Assembly: GCA_013388735.1 (NCBI GenBank)
Contig: JACAES010000135.1
Span: 1-43,757 of the forward strand
From: Chloroflexota bacterium
Lineage (GTDB): Bacteria; Chloroflexota; Anaerolineae; Aggregatilineales; Phototrophicaceae
Length of the DNA: 43,757 nt
Direction: 5' to 3'
The notes beneath the pieces were generated by a model. The model was not told the origin of the DNA. It saw nothing but the letters and a program-made list of their open reading frames with translations, and did not search any database. Shown here in pieces: positions 34,690 to 43,757 of the stretch (position 1 is the stretch's first letter; every line of letters starts with the position of its first letter). Made by a program: the position numbers and the translations under genes.

Positions 34690-34733
34690 CTCCCCGCTCC
34701 CCTGAATTCGAGGGAGGGGGGTTGGGGGTGAGG
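34690..34733. repeat. GC-rich palindromic repeat with GAATTC core, copy A
   Basis: ctcccctgaattcgagggag with flanking ggggttgggggtgagg. The arms CTCCC and GGGAG surround GAATTC. It fills the gap between the convergent dus and queG genes, and a related copy lies at 37170-37214. Confidence 0.55.
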
Positions 34734-34750
34734 CGGTCTGCAAACACGTT

Positions 34751-35794
34751 TTAGATATGCTCCAGCGCCCAGGCGGCATGTTCGCGGATGAGCGGGCTGG
34801 CGTCGGTGAGCAGGCGTTCCAGCGCGGGCGCAGCATCCGGGTGTCCCCAGTTCCCGACGGCGATACAGGCGTTCCGCACCAGCCGTTCGCGCCCGATGCG
34901 GTAAACCGGGCTGCCGGAAAAACGCTGTCGGAAAACGTCCTCATCCAGCAATAACAGATCGAGCAGCAGCGGCGCAGCGCGGTTCACGTCCGGCGGGTAA
35001 AAGGCGCGTTCGCCGGACGGGGGCGCGAACCGCTGGAACGGGCAAATATCCTGGCAGACATCACAGCCGAAAACCCAGTTGCCCATCAGCGGGCGCAGCG
35101 CGGAGTTGATGCTGCCCTTGTGTTCGATGGTCAGGTAGCTGATGCAGCGGCGCGCGTCCAGCACGTAAGGGGCGGGGAAGGCATCTGTCGGGCAGGCGGC
35201 CAGACAGCGCGAACAGCTTCCGCACAGGGTCGCGCGGCCCGGCGTATCGTAGGTGTCGAATTCCAGATCGGTGAGAATTTCCCCCAGGAAAAAACTGCTG
35301 CCCCGGCGCGGATGGATGAGCATGGTGTTTTTGCCGGTGAAGCCCATTCCGGCCATGCCGGCGTGACTGCGTTCGAGGATTGCGCCGGTATCCACATAAA
35401 CGCGGTGCGTCATCTTTTGGCCGCTGGCCGCGCGCAGCCATTCCGCCAGTTGTTCCAGGCGCGGCGTCAGGATGTCGTGGTAATCCAGCCCCCAGGCATA
35501 GGCCGCGAAGCGCCCGCGCGCGGGGTCGCTCAAGACCGCCGGGGGGACGCCCGGCACGCGGTAATCCAGCCCGACCACCACCAGCGAACGCGCGCCTGGC
35601 AGGATGACCGACAGATCGCGGCGGCGCGCCTGCCGGTCGGGGCGCGCCATGTAGGCCATCGTGCCGTGCATCCCGGCTTCGATCCAGCGGAAGTAGGCGT
35701 CGAGCGTGGGCGAGGGTTCGGCACGGGTGATACCGGCCAGGTTGAACCCCAGCGTCCGCGCCTGTGTTTTGAGAGCCTGAGCGGAAAAAACCAC
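34751..35794 (-). CDS. queG: Epoxyqueuosine reductase
   Basis: A 347-residue cobalamin-dependent iron-sulfur enzyme performing the last step of queuosine synthesis, reducing epoxyqueuosine in tRNA. D135 in YVDTGAILER matches the catalytic aspartate segment. Two 4Fe-4S ferredoxin motifs are present: C191, C194, C197 and C201 (CGSCSRCLAACP) and C217, C244, C247 and C251 (CDVCQDICP). A C-terminal HEAT-repeat tail (DAAPALERLLTDASPLIREHAAWALEHI) is typical of one QueG subtype. It is a single gene with none of the other queuosine genes in the window. Confidence 0.95.
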   Translation of the reverse strand: MVFSAQALKTQARTLGFNLAGITRAEPSPTLDAYFRWIEAGMHGTMAYMARPDRQARRRDLSVILPGARSLVVVGLDYRVPGVPPAVLSDPARGRFAAYAWGLDYHDILTPRLEQLAEWLRAASGQKMTHRVYVDTGAILERSHAGMAGMGFTGKNTMLIHPRRGSSFFLGEILTDLEFDTYDTPGRATLCGSCSRCLAACPTDAFPAPYVLDARRCISYLTIEHKGSINSALRPLMGNWVFGCDVCQDICPFQRFAPPSGERAFYPPDVNRAAPLLLDLLLLDEDVFRQRFSGSPVYRIGRERLVRNACIAVGNWGHPDAAPALERLLTDASPLIREHAAWALEHI

Positions 35795-35821
35795 CTGCGT
35801 TTCTCCCGGCGTCCGGTTCTG

Positions 35822-37027
35822 TCAGATTTCAACCCAGGCGGCGCGGGCGGCAGCGCGGCGTTCCATCAGCAAAAAGCCGACCATCGCGCCGGCGGCGACC
35901 AGCGCCCCGCCGTACCAGATGGCCGCCGGCGCGATGTAATCGTTGAGCAGGCCGCCGATCACCGGGCCGATGCCGGAACCGACTGTATAGGTCAGGGCAT
36001 AAACGCCCATGTAGCGGGCGCGCTGGTCGGGCGGGGCGAGCGCCGCTACCAGCGCCATCGCCGTCGGCACGACCATCAATTCGCCGATGGTCAGCACCGC
36101 CATACCCGCCGCAAAACCGGCGAAGCCCCCCGACAGCGCCATCGCCAGTAAACCCAGCGCGTAAAACATCGCCCCGGCGGCCAGCACCGGCAGCGGGCGG
36201 CAGCGGCGGGTGAAGCGCGTGACGGCGAACTGCAACAGGACGACCATGCCGGCGTTGATGGTCAGCAGCCAGCCATATTGGCTTTCCGGGATGGCGAAGT
36301 TTTCTTTGGTATACACCGGCAGCAGCACGAACACCAGCGCCGCCGAAAGTTCGACCAGCGTGAAGACGCCGCAGAAGCGCAGAAACGTCCGGTCGCGCAG
36401 CAGCGTGCCATAGCCGCGCCGGTTTTCCGAAGATGCTTCATGCGCGCGCTGCGGCAGGCTTTCGGCGATCAGCGCCAGCGTCAGCCCCGCCAGAATCAGA
36501 TTGATGACCGCCGTGATGTGGTACGACAGCGTGTAGGAAATGGTGAGCAGAAAACCGCCCACCGCCGGCCCGACGGCGATGCCCAGGTTGGCGACCACGC
36601 GCATCAGCGCGTAGGCGTTCACGCGCGCTTCCGGGGCGACCAGATCGGCTACCATTGCGTTGGAGCCGATCATAAAAATCGGAACCAACGCCCCGTAGAG
36701 GGCGATCAGCACTGCCCACTGCCACAGTTCTTTAGCACTGCTCATGGCAACCAGCACGGCGCTGCCCCCGATTAACCCCGCCAGCATGGCGCGCTTGCGG
36801 CCAAAATGATCCATAACCACGCCGACGACCGAGGTAGACACCAGCCCGGCGACGGCCTGAATCGAAATCAGCGAGGTGATAACCGCCAGCGGCGCTTCTA
36901 ACCGCTGGCGCATCACCAGCGTTAAAAACGGCCAGATCAGCGCCGCGCTGGCGCGGTTGATAAAAAACCCGGCCAGCAGCAGCCAGAAGGCGCGCGGGTA
37001 CTGCCGGGACTGGTGAATGATCTGCAC
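35822..37027 (-). CDS. MFS transporter
   Basis: A major-facilitator-superfamily permease of about 401 residues from GTG 37027, or 425 from ATG 37099. It has twelve predicted helices and the MFS motif A-like loop GVVMDHFGRKRAMLAG between helices 2 and 3. Such transporters commonly export drugs or metabolites; the substrate is unknown. The GTG start with AAGGAC upstream places the N-terminus (MQIIHQSRQYPRAFWLLL) close to helix 1, as is usual. The longer start would add a histidine-rich leader (HHHKDLH). The start choice is uncertain. Confidence 0.85.
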   Translation of the reverse strand: MQIIHQSRQYPRAFWLLLAGFFINRASAALIWPFLTLVMRQRLEAPLAVITSLISIQAVAGLVSTSVVGVVMDHFGRKRAMLAGLIGGSAVLVAMSSAKELWQWAVLIALYGALVPIFMIGSNAMVADLVAPEARVNAYALMRVVANLGIAVGPAVGGFLLTISYTLSYHITAVINLILAGLTLALIAESLPQRAHEASSENRRGYGTLLRDRTFLRFCGVFTLVELSAALVFVLLPVYTKENFAIPESQYGWLLTINAGMVVLLQFAVTRFTRRCRPLPVLAAGAMFYALGLLAMALSGGFAGFAAGMAVLTIGELMVVPTAMALVAALAPPDQRARYMGVYALTYTVGSGIGPVIGGLLNDYIAPAAIWYGGALVAAGAMVGFLLMERRAAARAAWVEI

Positions 37028-37169
37028 GATATGCAAGTCCTTGTGATGATGCTGTGCGGTTTCAGTGTAGCCGCACGCGCGTGAAATGAAAATATCCAAG
37101 GCGGCGCGGGCCGCCCCTCATGAGCATTTGTTTCCGTTTGGGGTGTCACATCCAGGGCAGCGTTTTTAG

Positions 37170-37214
37170 CCCTTCTTCGCCGAATTCGGGAGAGAAGGGT
37201 TGAGATGAAGGGGG
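37170..37214. repeat. GC-rich palindromic repeat with GAATTC core, copy B
   Basis: CCCTTCT (37170-37176) pairs with AGAAGGG (37193-37199). Inside is the perfect palindrome CCGAATTCGG (37180-37189), and a ttgagatgaaggggg tail follows. It is related to 34690-34733. It may act as a hairpin 3' of the CPBP gene, which ends at 37217. Confidence 0.6.
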
Positions 37215-37216
37215 TA

Positions 37217-38083
37217 TCACGCCGGCATGGCTTCGCTTTCTTGCGGCTGATTTTTAACAAGCCGCTTGCCGCCGAACAGCCATAGTATGATGGCAAGCGT
37301 GACAATCAGCACAAAGCTGTTAACGACAAAAATCTCGGCGGGCACGACGATCAGGCGGCTGGTCAGGTTGATAGAAAAGTGCAGCAGGATAATTGCCAGC
37401 ACGCTGCGCCGGTTGTTGTTGTAGACCCAGGTAAACAGCACCGAGTAGATGACAACCGTACCCAGATAACCCGCCAGAAATACCGGGTCGTTTCCCGTCA
37501 CATTCAGGAATGAGCCGGTGACGAACAGCAGCGGCAGGTGCCACGCCCACCAGATCACCCCCAGGATGATGCTCGATACGAAAGCGGTGAAACGCGCCTG
37601 AAGCCAGTCCAGCGCGTAATCGCGCCAGCCCAGCTCTTCCGAAAACGGGCCGAAGATAAAAATGAAGATCAGCGTCGTCACCAGCAACCCTGGATTGCGC
37701 AGCAGGCCGGTCAGCGGGGATATATCCATCGCAAGGCCGCTGATCAGGAACGACAGCAAAACCGTTACGGGATAAAGCAGGAATATCGGCACGAACCAGC
37801 GCGGTTGAATCCGCCGCAGATCAAACACACGCCGCCAGTAATCGCGGATCAGCGCCTCATCACCGGTGCCGTAGACCATTAAAATGCCGGCTATCGCCGG
37901 GCCGAAGCCACCCAGCACCAGCACGACGCCGACCTCCAGATCGGTGAAAACATTTCTTCCGGTCAGTGCCACAAAAAACCAGCACGTCCACGAAATGCCA
38001 AACGCGATCAGAATGAACCGCCAGGGAAACTGCTCGATCAATCCTCGTGTGGCTGTTTTGCTCGCCCGATTGACGGATGCCAT
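37217..38083 (-). CDS. CPBP-family intramembrane metalloprotease-like protein
   Basis: A 288-residue multi-helix membrane protein (about eight helices) of the CAAX-protease/bacteriocin-processing family. Conserved motifs are EE-x3-R (E149, E150, R154 in SEELGWRDYAL), H182 in WHLPLLF, and H235-x3-N239 in LLHFSIN. These form the metal and catalytic site in active members. Bacterial CPBP proteins act in peptide maturation or self-immunity, and targets are unknown here. ATG 38083 is chosen because GAGGTTGG lies upstream; an earlier in-frame ATG would place the start inside the operator region. It is divergent from the PadR gene, which probably controls it. Confidence 0.88.
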   Translation of the reverse strand: MASVNRASKTATRGLIEQFPWRFILIAFGISWTCWFFVALTGRNVFTDLEVGVVLVLGGFGPAIAGILMVYGTGDEALIRDYWRRVFDLRRIQPRWFVPIFLLYPVTVLLSFLISGLAMDISPLTGLLRNPGLLVTTLIFIFIFGPFSEELGWRDYALDWLQARFTAFVSSIILGVIWWAWHLPLLFVTGSFLNVTGNDPVFLAGYLGTVVIYSVLFTWVYNNNRRSVLAIILLHFSINLTSRLIVVPAEIFVVNSFVLIVTLAIILWLFGGKRLVKNQPQESEAMPA

Positions 38084-38096
38084 AAGTCCAACCTCG

Positions 38097-38120
38097 TATA
38101 TATGAGACTTTACATATATA
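38097..38120. promoter_or_regulatory. PadR-type operator candidate
   Basis: The perfect arms TATATATG (38097-38104) and CATATATA (38113-38120) are separated by 8 bases. ATG-N8-CAT half sites of this kind are typical of PadR-family operators (ATGT-N8-ACAT-like). It lies just upstream of the CPBP start, where it would block transcription of that gene. Confidence 0.6.
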
Positions 38121-38124
38121 ATAT

Positions 38125-38162
38125 AAGTCGCATACAGAAACCGCCGCCGATATTTGCGACTT
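38125..38162. promoter_or_regulatory. Second inverted repeat in the PadR/CPBP divergent region
   Basis: AAGTCGCA (38125-38132) and TGCGACTT (38155-38162) are exact complements separated by 22 bases. The position is nearer the PadR gene. It may be an additional site or a promoter-flanking dyad. Confidence 0.45.
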
Positions 38163-38214
38163 TGTGGCATGACAAATGTCACGTCTCGTCGCCGGCTAGT
38201 TGCGAGGAACAGCC

Positions 38215-38778
38215 ATGTCTCTACCGCACGCGATACTCGGTCTGCTGACCATCACCCCCATGACCGGCTACGATCTCAAACATCGGGCTTTCGACATAAG
38301 TATCGCCCACTTCTGGCAGGCCGATCAGGCTCAGATATATCGCACGCTCGGCAGCATGACCAAAGCGGGTTGGGCAGAATGTGTCGTCGAAATCCAGGAT
38401 GCGCGTCCGAATCGTAAAGTGTACCACATCACGGAAGCGGGGCGGGAGGAACTGCGCCGCTGGCTGCACATGGAACAAGCGCTTCCTGTCTATCGCGAGC
38501 CGTTTCTGGTGCAGATGTTCTTCGCCGGGGAACTGGACACGGCGACTATTCTCGACCACATCGCCCGTCAGCGGGCAGGGCATGAGGAACGGCTGTCGCA
38601 GTATCAGCAAATTCCGATGCCGCCGCCGGACGATCCCGACCTTGACCGCAAGCACACCTTCTGGCGGCTGACGCTGGAGTTTGGGATCGCCCTGGAAGAA
38701 ACCTATCTGCGTTGGCTCGACCAATGCGAAGCTGCTATTCGTTCAAAAGAACCGCCGGGCGAGCCACCAGCGCCTTAG
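38215..38778 (+). CDS. PadR-family transcriptional regulator
   Basis: A 187-residue PadR regulator. The N-terminal winged helix (residues about 1-85: LPHAILGLLTITPMTGYDLKHRAF, FWQADQAQIYRTLGSMTKAGWAE, RKVYHITEAGREELRRWL) matches PF03551 throughout. The C-terminal helical dimerisation region (about 95-175) is of the Vir_act_alpha_C type. ATG 38215 follows GCGAGGAA at about 38203-38210. It faces the CPBP-protease gene across two inverted repeats and most likely represses it or itself in response to a small molecule or membrane stress. The ligand is unknown. Confidence 0.92.
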   Translation: MSLPHAILGLLTITPMTGYDLKHRAFDISIAHFWQADQAQIYRTLGSMTKAGWAECVVEIQDARPNRKVYHITEAGREELRRWLHMEQALPVYREPFLVQMFFAGELDTATILDHIARQRAGHEERLSQYQQIPMPPPDDPDLDRKHTFWRLTLEFGIALEETYLRWLDQCEAAIRSKEPPGEPPAP

Positions 38779-38821
38779 CCGCATTTCCCAATCCGCCGGC
38801 GGCGCGGGTCGCCCTGGTCTT

Positions 38822-39949
38822 TTACCCCTGATAGCTGATGCGATAAATCGCCCCGGCCAGATCATCGGATACCAGCAGCGCGCCATCCGGCATCACCAGC
38901 ACATCCACCGGGCGACCCCACGCGCCGCCGGAACGCAGCCAGCCTTCCGCGAACGGCTCGTAAGCAAGCACCTGGCCGGTTTCATCCAGCCGCACCAGCG
39001 ACACGCGGTAGCCGATGGGCGTGGTGCGATTCCACGAGCCGTGTTCGGCGATGAAAATCTGGTTGGTGTAGGTTTCGGGGAACATCGCGCCGGTGTAAAA
39101 ACGCATCCCCAGCGCGGCTACGTGCGGCCCCAGGTTGGTCGCCGGCGGCGTGAATTCGTTGCAGGCGCGGCGCGCGCCAAAATCCGGGTCAGGAATTGTG
39201 CCGCCGTGACAGTACGGGAAGCCGAAATGCAGCCCGATCTCCGGCGCATGGTTGAGTTCATCGGGCGGTTGGTCGTCGCCCATCCAGTCGCGCCCGTTAT
39301 CGGTGAACCACAGTTCGCCGGTTTCGGGATGCCAGTCGAAGCCGACCGTGTTGCGCACGCCGCTGGCGACCGTTTCCAGTTCCGTGCCGTCTGGGTTCAT
39401 GCGCGTGATGATGCCGTAGGCCGCGTCCTCAACGCACACGTTACATGGCACGCCTACCGGCACGTACAGTTTGCCGTCCGGCCCGAAGGCGATGAATTTC
39501 CAGGCGTGCAGCCCGCCGTTCCCGACATAAAAGCCGTCCCGCACCAGCGCCGGCGCGGGCGGATTATCCAGGCTGGCTTCGATATTGTCATAACGCAGCA
39601 CGCGCCCCAGTTCGGCCACGTATAGCGCGCCGTCCCGGAAAGCCACGCCGTTAGGCGAATTGAGATTGCTGGCGATGACCCGCACCCGGTCGGCCCGCTG
39701 GTCGCCGTTTTCATCGGTGATGGCATAAACACTGCTGCGGCGCGTGCCGACAAATAACGTGCCGTTTTGGCTCAGAGTCAGCGAACGCGCGCCCGGCACG
39801 TCCGCCGCGTAAATGCTGATCTGAAAGCCGGGCGGCAGATGCAGCGTCTCCAGCGGCAGGCCGGACTGCGCCGCGCGCGCGCCGACCATCAGCGCCGCCA
39901 GCACCAGCAGAAGCCCGGTCAGCAGCAGTCGTCTGGTTGATGGTTTCAA
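38822..39949 (-). CDS. Secreted sorbosone-dehydrogenase-like beta-propeller protein
   Basis: A 375-residue exported protein with a signal-anchor/peptide at 6-26. It matches the PQQ-type soluble aldose/sorbosone dehydrogenase family: PPGFQISIYAADVPGARSL, NSPNGVAFRDGALYVAELGRVLRYD, VASGVRNTVGFDWHPETGELWFTDNGRDWMGDD, IFIAEHGSWNRTTPIGYRV and PVDVLVMPDGALLVSDDLAGAIYRI. These form the six-bladed propeller. Family members oxidise sugars with PQQ, though many annotated ones lack proven activity. No PQQ synthesis genes lie in this window. It is a monocistronic gene. Confidence 0.87.
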   Translation of the reverse strand: MKPSTRRLLLTGLLLVLAALMVGARAAQSGLPLETLHLPPGFQISIYAADVPGARSLTLSQNGTLFVGTRRSSVYAITDENGDQRADRVRVIASNLNSPNGVAFRDGALYVAELGRVLRYDNIEASLDNPPAPALVRDGFYVGNGGLHAWKFIAFGPDGKLYVPVGVPCNVCVEDAAYGIITRMNPDGTELETVASGVRNTVGFDWHPETGELWFTDNGRDWMGDDQPPDELNHAPEIGLHFGFPYCHGGTIPDPDFGARRACNEFTPPATNLGPHVAALGMRFYTGAMFPETYTNQIFIAEHGSWNRTTPIGYRVSLVRLDETGQVLAYEPFAEGWLRSGGAWGRPVDVLVMPDGALLVSDDLAGAIYRISYQG

Positions 39950-40070
39950 CGGTAAACCTCCTCAAACAGAAGTTCTAAATTTAAGCCCCGACGGTTCAGA
40001 TTTAAAGATAGCGCATTTTACGCAGCGGATAGATGAGAGGTGCTTGAGTGTGAAGACGACTTTTGGTGGA

Positions 40071-40099
40071 TTGATTTATACAAGACCTTGTTTTATAAT
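40071..40099 (+). promoter_or_regulatory. Promoter of the 40143 membrane protein gene
   Basis: TTGATT (40071-40076) as -35, a 17-bp spacer and a perfect TATAAT (40094-40099) as -10. The leader of about 37 bases contains GTGGAGAAAGG as ribosome site. Confidence 0.75.
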
Positions 40100-40142
40100 T
40101 AGGTTAATCTAAAAATGGCATCGTGGAGAAAGGTCATTCGAT

Positions 40143-40646
40143 ATGACAACTCTGTCGCTGACTTCCGTTCTGGTGGACGGTCTGATTCTGAGTCTGGGCC
40201 TGAGCATCGTCATCCTCGGCTCGCTGTACGCCAACCCGCGCCTGTGGCTGCACGATTACCCGACGGCCATGCAGCAGCGCGTGCCGCCGCTGACCGGCGC
40301 CGAAAAGCGGGCGCGGTTGGCGCTGACGGCGCTGTTTTTGGGGATGGGCTTCGCCGCGCTGGTTTATTCCGGCACGCGCCTGCTGGCGGCCAACGGCGGC
40401 ACGGTATCCTTCCTGACGGCTTTCGTTCATTTCTTTCTGGTGATGAACATCTTCAACCTGTTCGACGCGGTGGTGCTTGATCTTGTGACGATTGCGCTTT
40501 TGAAGCCCAGGTTCGTCGTGCTGCCCGGCACGGAAGACCTGGTGTATCTGTTCGAGGACTGGGGGATGCACCTGCGGAACTATCTCAAGGGCATTATCAT
40601 CTGCGCGGCCATCAGCATTCCGGCTGCGCTGGTGGTGGCCTTCTAG
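40143..40646 (+). CDS. Four-helix membrane protein of unknown function
   Basis: A 167-residue protein with predicted helices near 10-28, 57-80, 87-115 and 143-165 and a conserved-looking segment FFLVMNIFNLFDAVVLDLVTI. I do not recognise a named family. It is a single gene with its own good promoter and a strong terminator, which argues it is genuine. Confidence 0.72.
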   Translation: MTTLSLTSVLVDGLILSLGLSIVILGSLYANPRLWLHDYPTAMQQRVPPLTGAEKRARLALTALFLGMGFAALVYSGTRLLAANGGTVSFLTAFVHFFLVMNIFNLFDAVVLDLVTIALLKPRFVVLPGTEDLVYLFEDWGMHLRNYLKGIIICAAISIPAALVVAF

Positions 40647-40661
40647 CGCATTATAAACAAA

Positions 40662-40693
40662 ATGCCCGGCGAAACAGCCGGGCATGATTTTTT
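40662..40693. terminator. Bidirectional terminator
   Basis: ATGCCCGGC (40662-40670) pairs with GCCGGGCAT (40677-40685) around GAAACA. A T-run (40688-40693) follows on the plus strand. On the minus strand the left-hand AAACAAAA gives TTTTGTTT. It ends both the membrane-protein gene and the converging FNR gene. Confidence 0.92.
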
Positions 40694-40704
40694 CTCGCGG
40701 GGGG

Positions 40705-42138
<1,434 letters not shown>

Positions 42139-42307
42139 ACGGTATCTGTCTCTCCCGGTAAGGTCGCGTGACGTCTGGAAGCGTGCAGAACGCTCCCGGA
42201 CAGCCTTGTGCGATTATTCACAATATCGGTATTATACCATAGGAGGTTTAATCAGAGGCGTTAAATTTGTCTCAATATCGCATGAATGATGACCTGTTTT
42301 GAGACGA

Positions 42308-43549
42308 CTACGCCGCGCCGCCCTTTAGCGGCAGCACCAGGTCCTTGTGAAAATCGGTCAGCGAAACCAGCGCGCCGGTTTCATCTATGATGAATGAATC
42401 CTCAATCCGCACGCCAAAACCGCGTTCCGGGTAATACAGCCCCGGCTCGATGGTAATCATATTGCCGATCTGCAAAATGTCGTCCTTGACCAGATGGTGC
42501 AGGGAAGGCCGCTCGTGGATGTTCAGGCCGACGCCATGCCCCAGGCTGTGAACGTAACCTTCGCTGCTGCCGGGGTGGCTGCGCGGCGTGGGATGGCCGT
42601 TCGCCTCGAAGTAATCCAGCACCGCGTCTTGCAGCGCGTGGGCCGGCTGGCCGGGTTCGGCGTAGGCGCTCACTGCCACCTGGAAGGCTGCCATCACCGT
42701 ATCATAAGTCTGCCGCACGGCGTCCGGCGCGTGGCCGATGCACCACGTCCGCGTGGTGTCGTGATGATAACCGCCGCCCAACTGCCGGGGGAAAAGGTCA
42801 AAGACGATAGCCTGCCCCACTTTGAGCGGCATCTCATTTTCGCCCCGGCTGTGGGGGAAACCGGCGTCGCGTCCCTGGGCGAAGATCATGCCGGTATCTT
42901 CCAGTTCGCGGTCGAGCAGCGCCCGCCGGACAAACCGTTTTACCTCGCCAATCGTCAACGGCGTGCCGTCGTCCTGCACCACCGTGTCGCCGTCGGCGCG
43001 ATGCGCGGCGATGAAATCCCAAGTCGCCTGCAAGACCGCGCTGGCGGCGGCGGCCACCGTTCTGATACGGCGGATTTCCTCGGCGTCTTTCGTAATGTAC
43101 GCCTCGTCGAACAGCGTCATCCCCATCTCCCCGACGATCTGGTAGCCCGGATTGCCGGCTTCCAGCAGCGGCGCGAAGGCCAGATAGTGATTGAGGCCGC
43201 CGACGCCGTACAGGCCGATTTTGCCGGGCGGGATGTCGAAGCGTTCCAGGCAGCGCCCCCACAGCGCGACTTCGGCTTTGCTGCGGTTGCCTTCAGCCTG
43301 TTCGATCAGTTCCGACCAGCCCAGGTCGTTGTAGGTATAAACGGTCAGGCCGCTTTTGGCCGCTTCTTCGATCTCCATCGGATTAACGACCATCACCGAT
43401 GGCTGGCCGCGTTTTTTGATGACCAGACCGCCGGTGATCTGCGCGCCGCCGGTCAGGTAGGCGCGGGGCGGGTTGCTTTCGGCGTCGCCGGTGACGAAGA
43501 TCGCTTGCAGGTCGCGGGCAGCCATCAGCCGGTCAATGTCGGATTTCAT
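42308..43549 (-). CDS. M24-family metallopeptidase (Xaa-Pro aminopeptidase-like)
   Basis: A 413-residue pita-bread-fold enzyme. A creatinase-like N-terminal domain (1-165) precedes a catalytic domain with all five metal ligands in order: Asp in VFDLFPR, Asp in HHDTTRTW, His in HSLGHGVGLNIHE, Glu in TIEPGLY and Glu in VRIEDSF. Substrates are peptides with proline at position 2. Its ATG at 43549 lies only 18 bases from a hairpin of an IS200/IS605-type element, and no clear ribosome site is visible before it. The transposon may thus have replaced the native leader. Confidence 0.92.
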   Translation of the reverse strand: MKSDIDRLMAARDLQAIFVTGDAESNPPRAYLTGGAQITGGLVIKKRGQPSVMVVNPMEIEEAAKSGLTVYTYNDLGWSELIEQAEGNRSKAEVALWGRCLERFDIPPGKIGLYGVGGLNHYLAFAPLLEAGNPGYQIVGEMGMTLFDEAYITKDAEEIRRIRTVAAAASAVLQATWDFIAAHRADGDTVVQDDGTPLTIGEVKRFVRRALLDRELEDTGMIFAQGRDAGFPHSRGENEMPLKVGQAIVFDLFPRQLGGGYHHDTTRTWCIGHAPDAVRQTYDTVMAAFQVAVSAYAEPGQPAHALQDAVLDYFEANGHPTPRSHPGSSEGYVHSLGHGVGLNIHERPSLHHLVKDDILQIGNMITIEPGLYYPERGFGVRIEDSFIIDETGALVSLTDFHKDLVLPLKGGAA

Positions 43550-43567
43550 AAGATTTGGCGCAGGAAA

Positions 43568-43587
43568 CCACCTGCTTCAGCGGGTGG
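43568..43587. mobile_element. Subterminal hairpin of an IS200/IS605-type left end
   Basis: CCACCTGC (43568-43575) pairs with GCGGGTGG (43580-43587, one T-G pair) around TTCA, and is preceded by AAA. Hairpins of this form are typical of the ends of IS200/IS605-family elements. The exact left border is not determinable but should lie around 43550-43567. The tnpB start follows 88 bases later. Confidence 0.65.
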
Positions 43588-43674
43588 AGGAATGCACCTT
43601 CGCTCCTTTCAATCTACAACCTCAACCGAATTCAGAGTCTTGAAATATGTAATGCTTTGAGCGATGCTTGGAAC

Positions 43675-43757
43675 ATGAAACTGGTTGCACAGGTCAAACT
43701 TCAACCGACAGACGAACAACGGCAGTACCTTCTGCAAACGCTGGAACAGGCCAACGC
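43675..43757 (+). CDS. tnpB: TnpB (IS200/IS605-family), N-terminal fragment cut by the window
   Basis: The first 27 codons (MKLVAQVKLQPTDEQRQYLL, then QTLEQANA) match the N-terminus of TnpB, the RNA-guided endonuclease of IS200/IS605 elements. The coding sequence is cut by the window edge. There is no tnpA in the 88 bases between hairpin and tnpB, so this is either a TnpB-only element or its tnpA lies beyond the edge. Confidence 0.75.
   Translation, partial: MKLVAQVKLQPTDEQRQYLLQTLEQAN

Overview
The window looks like chromosomal DNA of a GC-rich (roughly 60%) free-living bacterium. Gene content and style suggest a Chloroflexota member, perhaps Anaerolineae-like: large GT-C membrane glycosyltransferases, a three-subunit acyl-CoA carboxylase, a stand-alone coenzyme-B12 acyl-CoA mutase large subunit, an adrenodoxin-reductase-type FNR, CHAD and EcsC-like proteins, and many small palindromic and tandem repeats. 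This placement is inference from gene content and no marker phylogeny was run. There are no rRNA genes, CRISPR arrays or phage modules. The only transposon is the left edge of an IS200/IS605-type element at the right end.

Layout. 1-1.2 kb: an unassigned fragment and an HSD10-like short-chain dehydrogenase. 1.27-1.46 kb: a palindrome-rich MITE-like repeat with an inverted sister copy at 16.04-16.25 kb. 1.6-11.5 kb: one sugar-catabolic locus with a LacI-family regulator, a GH2 beta-mannosidase and a five-gene oligopeptide-type ABC importer (family 5 binding protein, two permeases, two ATPases). It most likely imports and cleaves beta-mannosides. 11.5-17.8 kb: a broken XRE regulator, a 61-residue two-helix membrane protein, an M23 peptidase-like protein, two secreted proteins, a VOC protein with a LexA-box-like palindrome at its promoter, an EcsC-like protein and a lipoprotein. 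17.8-20.3 kb: an information-processing cluster of tRNA-Thr(TGT), a PD-(D/E)XK nuclease-like gene, tRNA-Tyr(GTA), tRNA-Thr(GGT), rpmG, tRNA-Trp(CCA), secE and nusG, closed by a terminator.

20.4-24.5 kb: a small membrane protein, then the carboxyltransferase, biotin carboxylase and biotin carrier of an acyl-CoA carboxylase. 24.4-28.5 kb: two membrane glycosyltransferases peppered with small repeats, some of them in frame. 28.5-31.3 kb: a CHAD protein on the minus strand and an acyl-CoA mutase large subunit whose two substrate-contact positions carry Phe and Gln, as in isobutyryl-CoA mutase. 31.4-34.6 kb: a gene remnant, then a compact run of a DUF4177-like protein, an SDR, an aldose-1-epimerase-like protein and a dihydrouridine synthase. 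34.7-43.5 kb: mostly minus-strand single genes (queG, an MFS transporter, a CPBP protease-like membrane protein facing a PadR regulator, a sorbosone-dehydrogenase-like protein, FNR, an M24 peptidase) with one plus-strand membrane protein. The last 200 bases hold a subterminal hairpin and the first 28 codons of a tnpB gene.

No single obviously new multi-gene system was found. The points most worth a second look are the nuclease gene lodged among tRNA genes, the Phe/Gln signature in the mutase, the LexA-like box at the VOC promoter, the repeat-derived coding segments of the glycosyltransferases, and the PadR/CPBP divergent control region.
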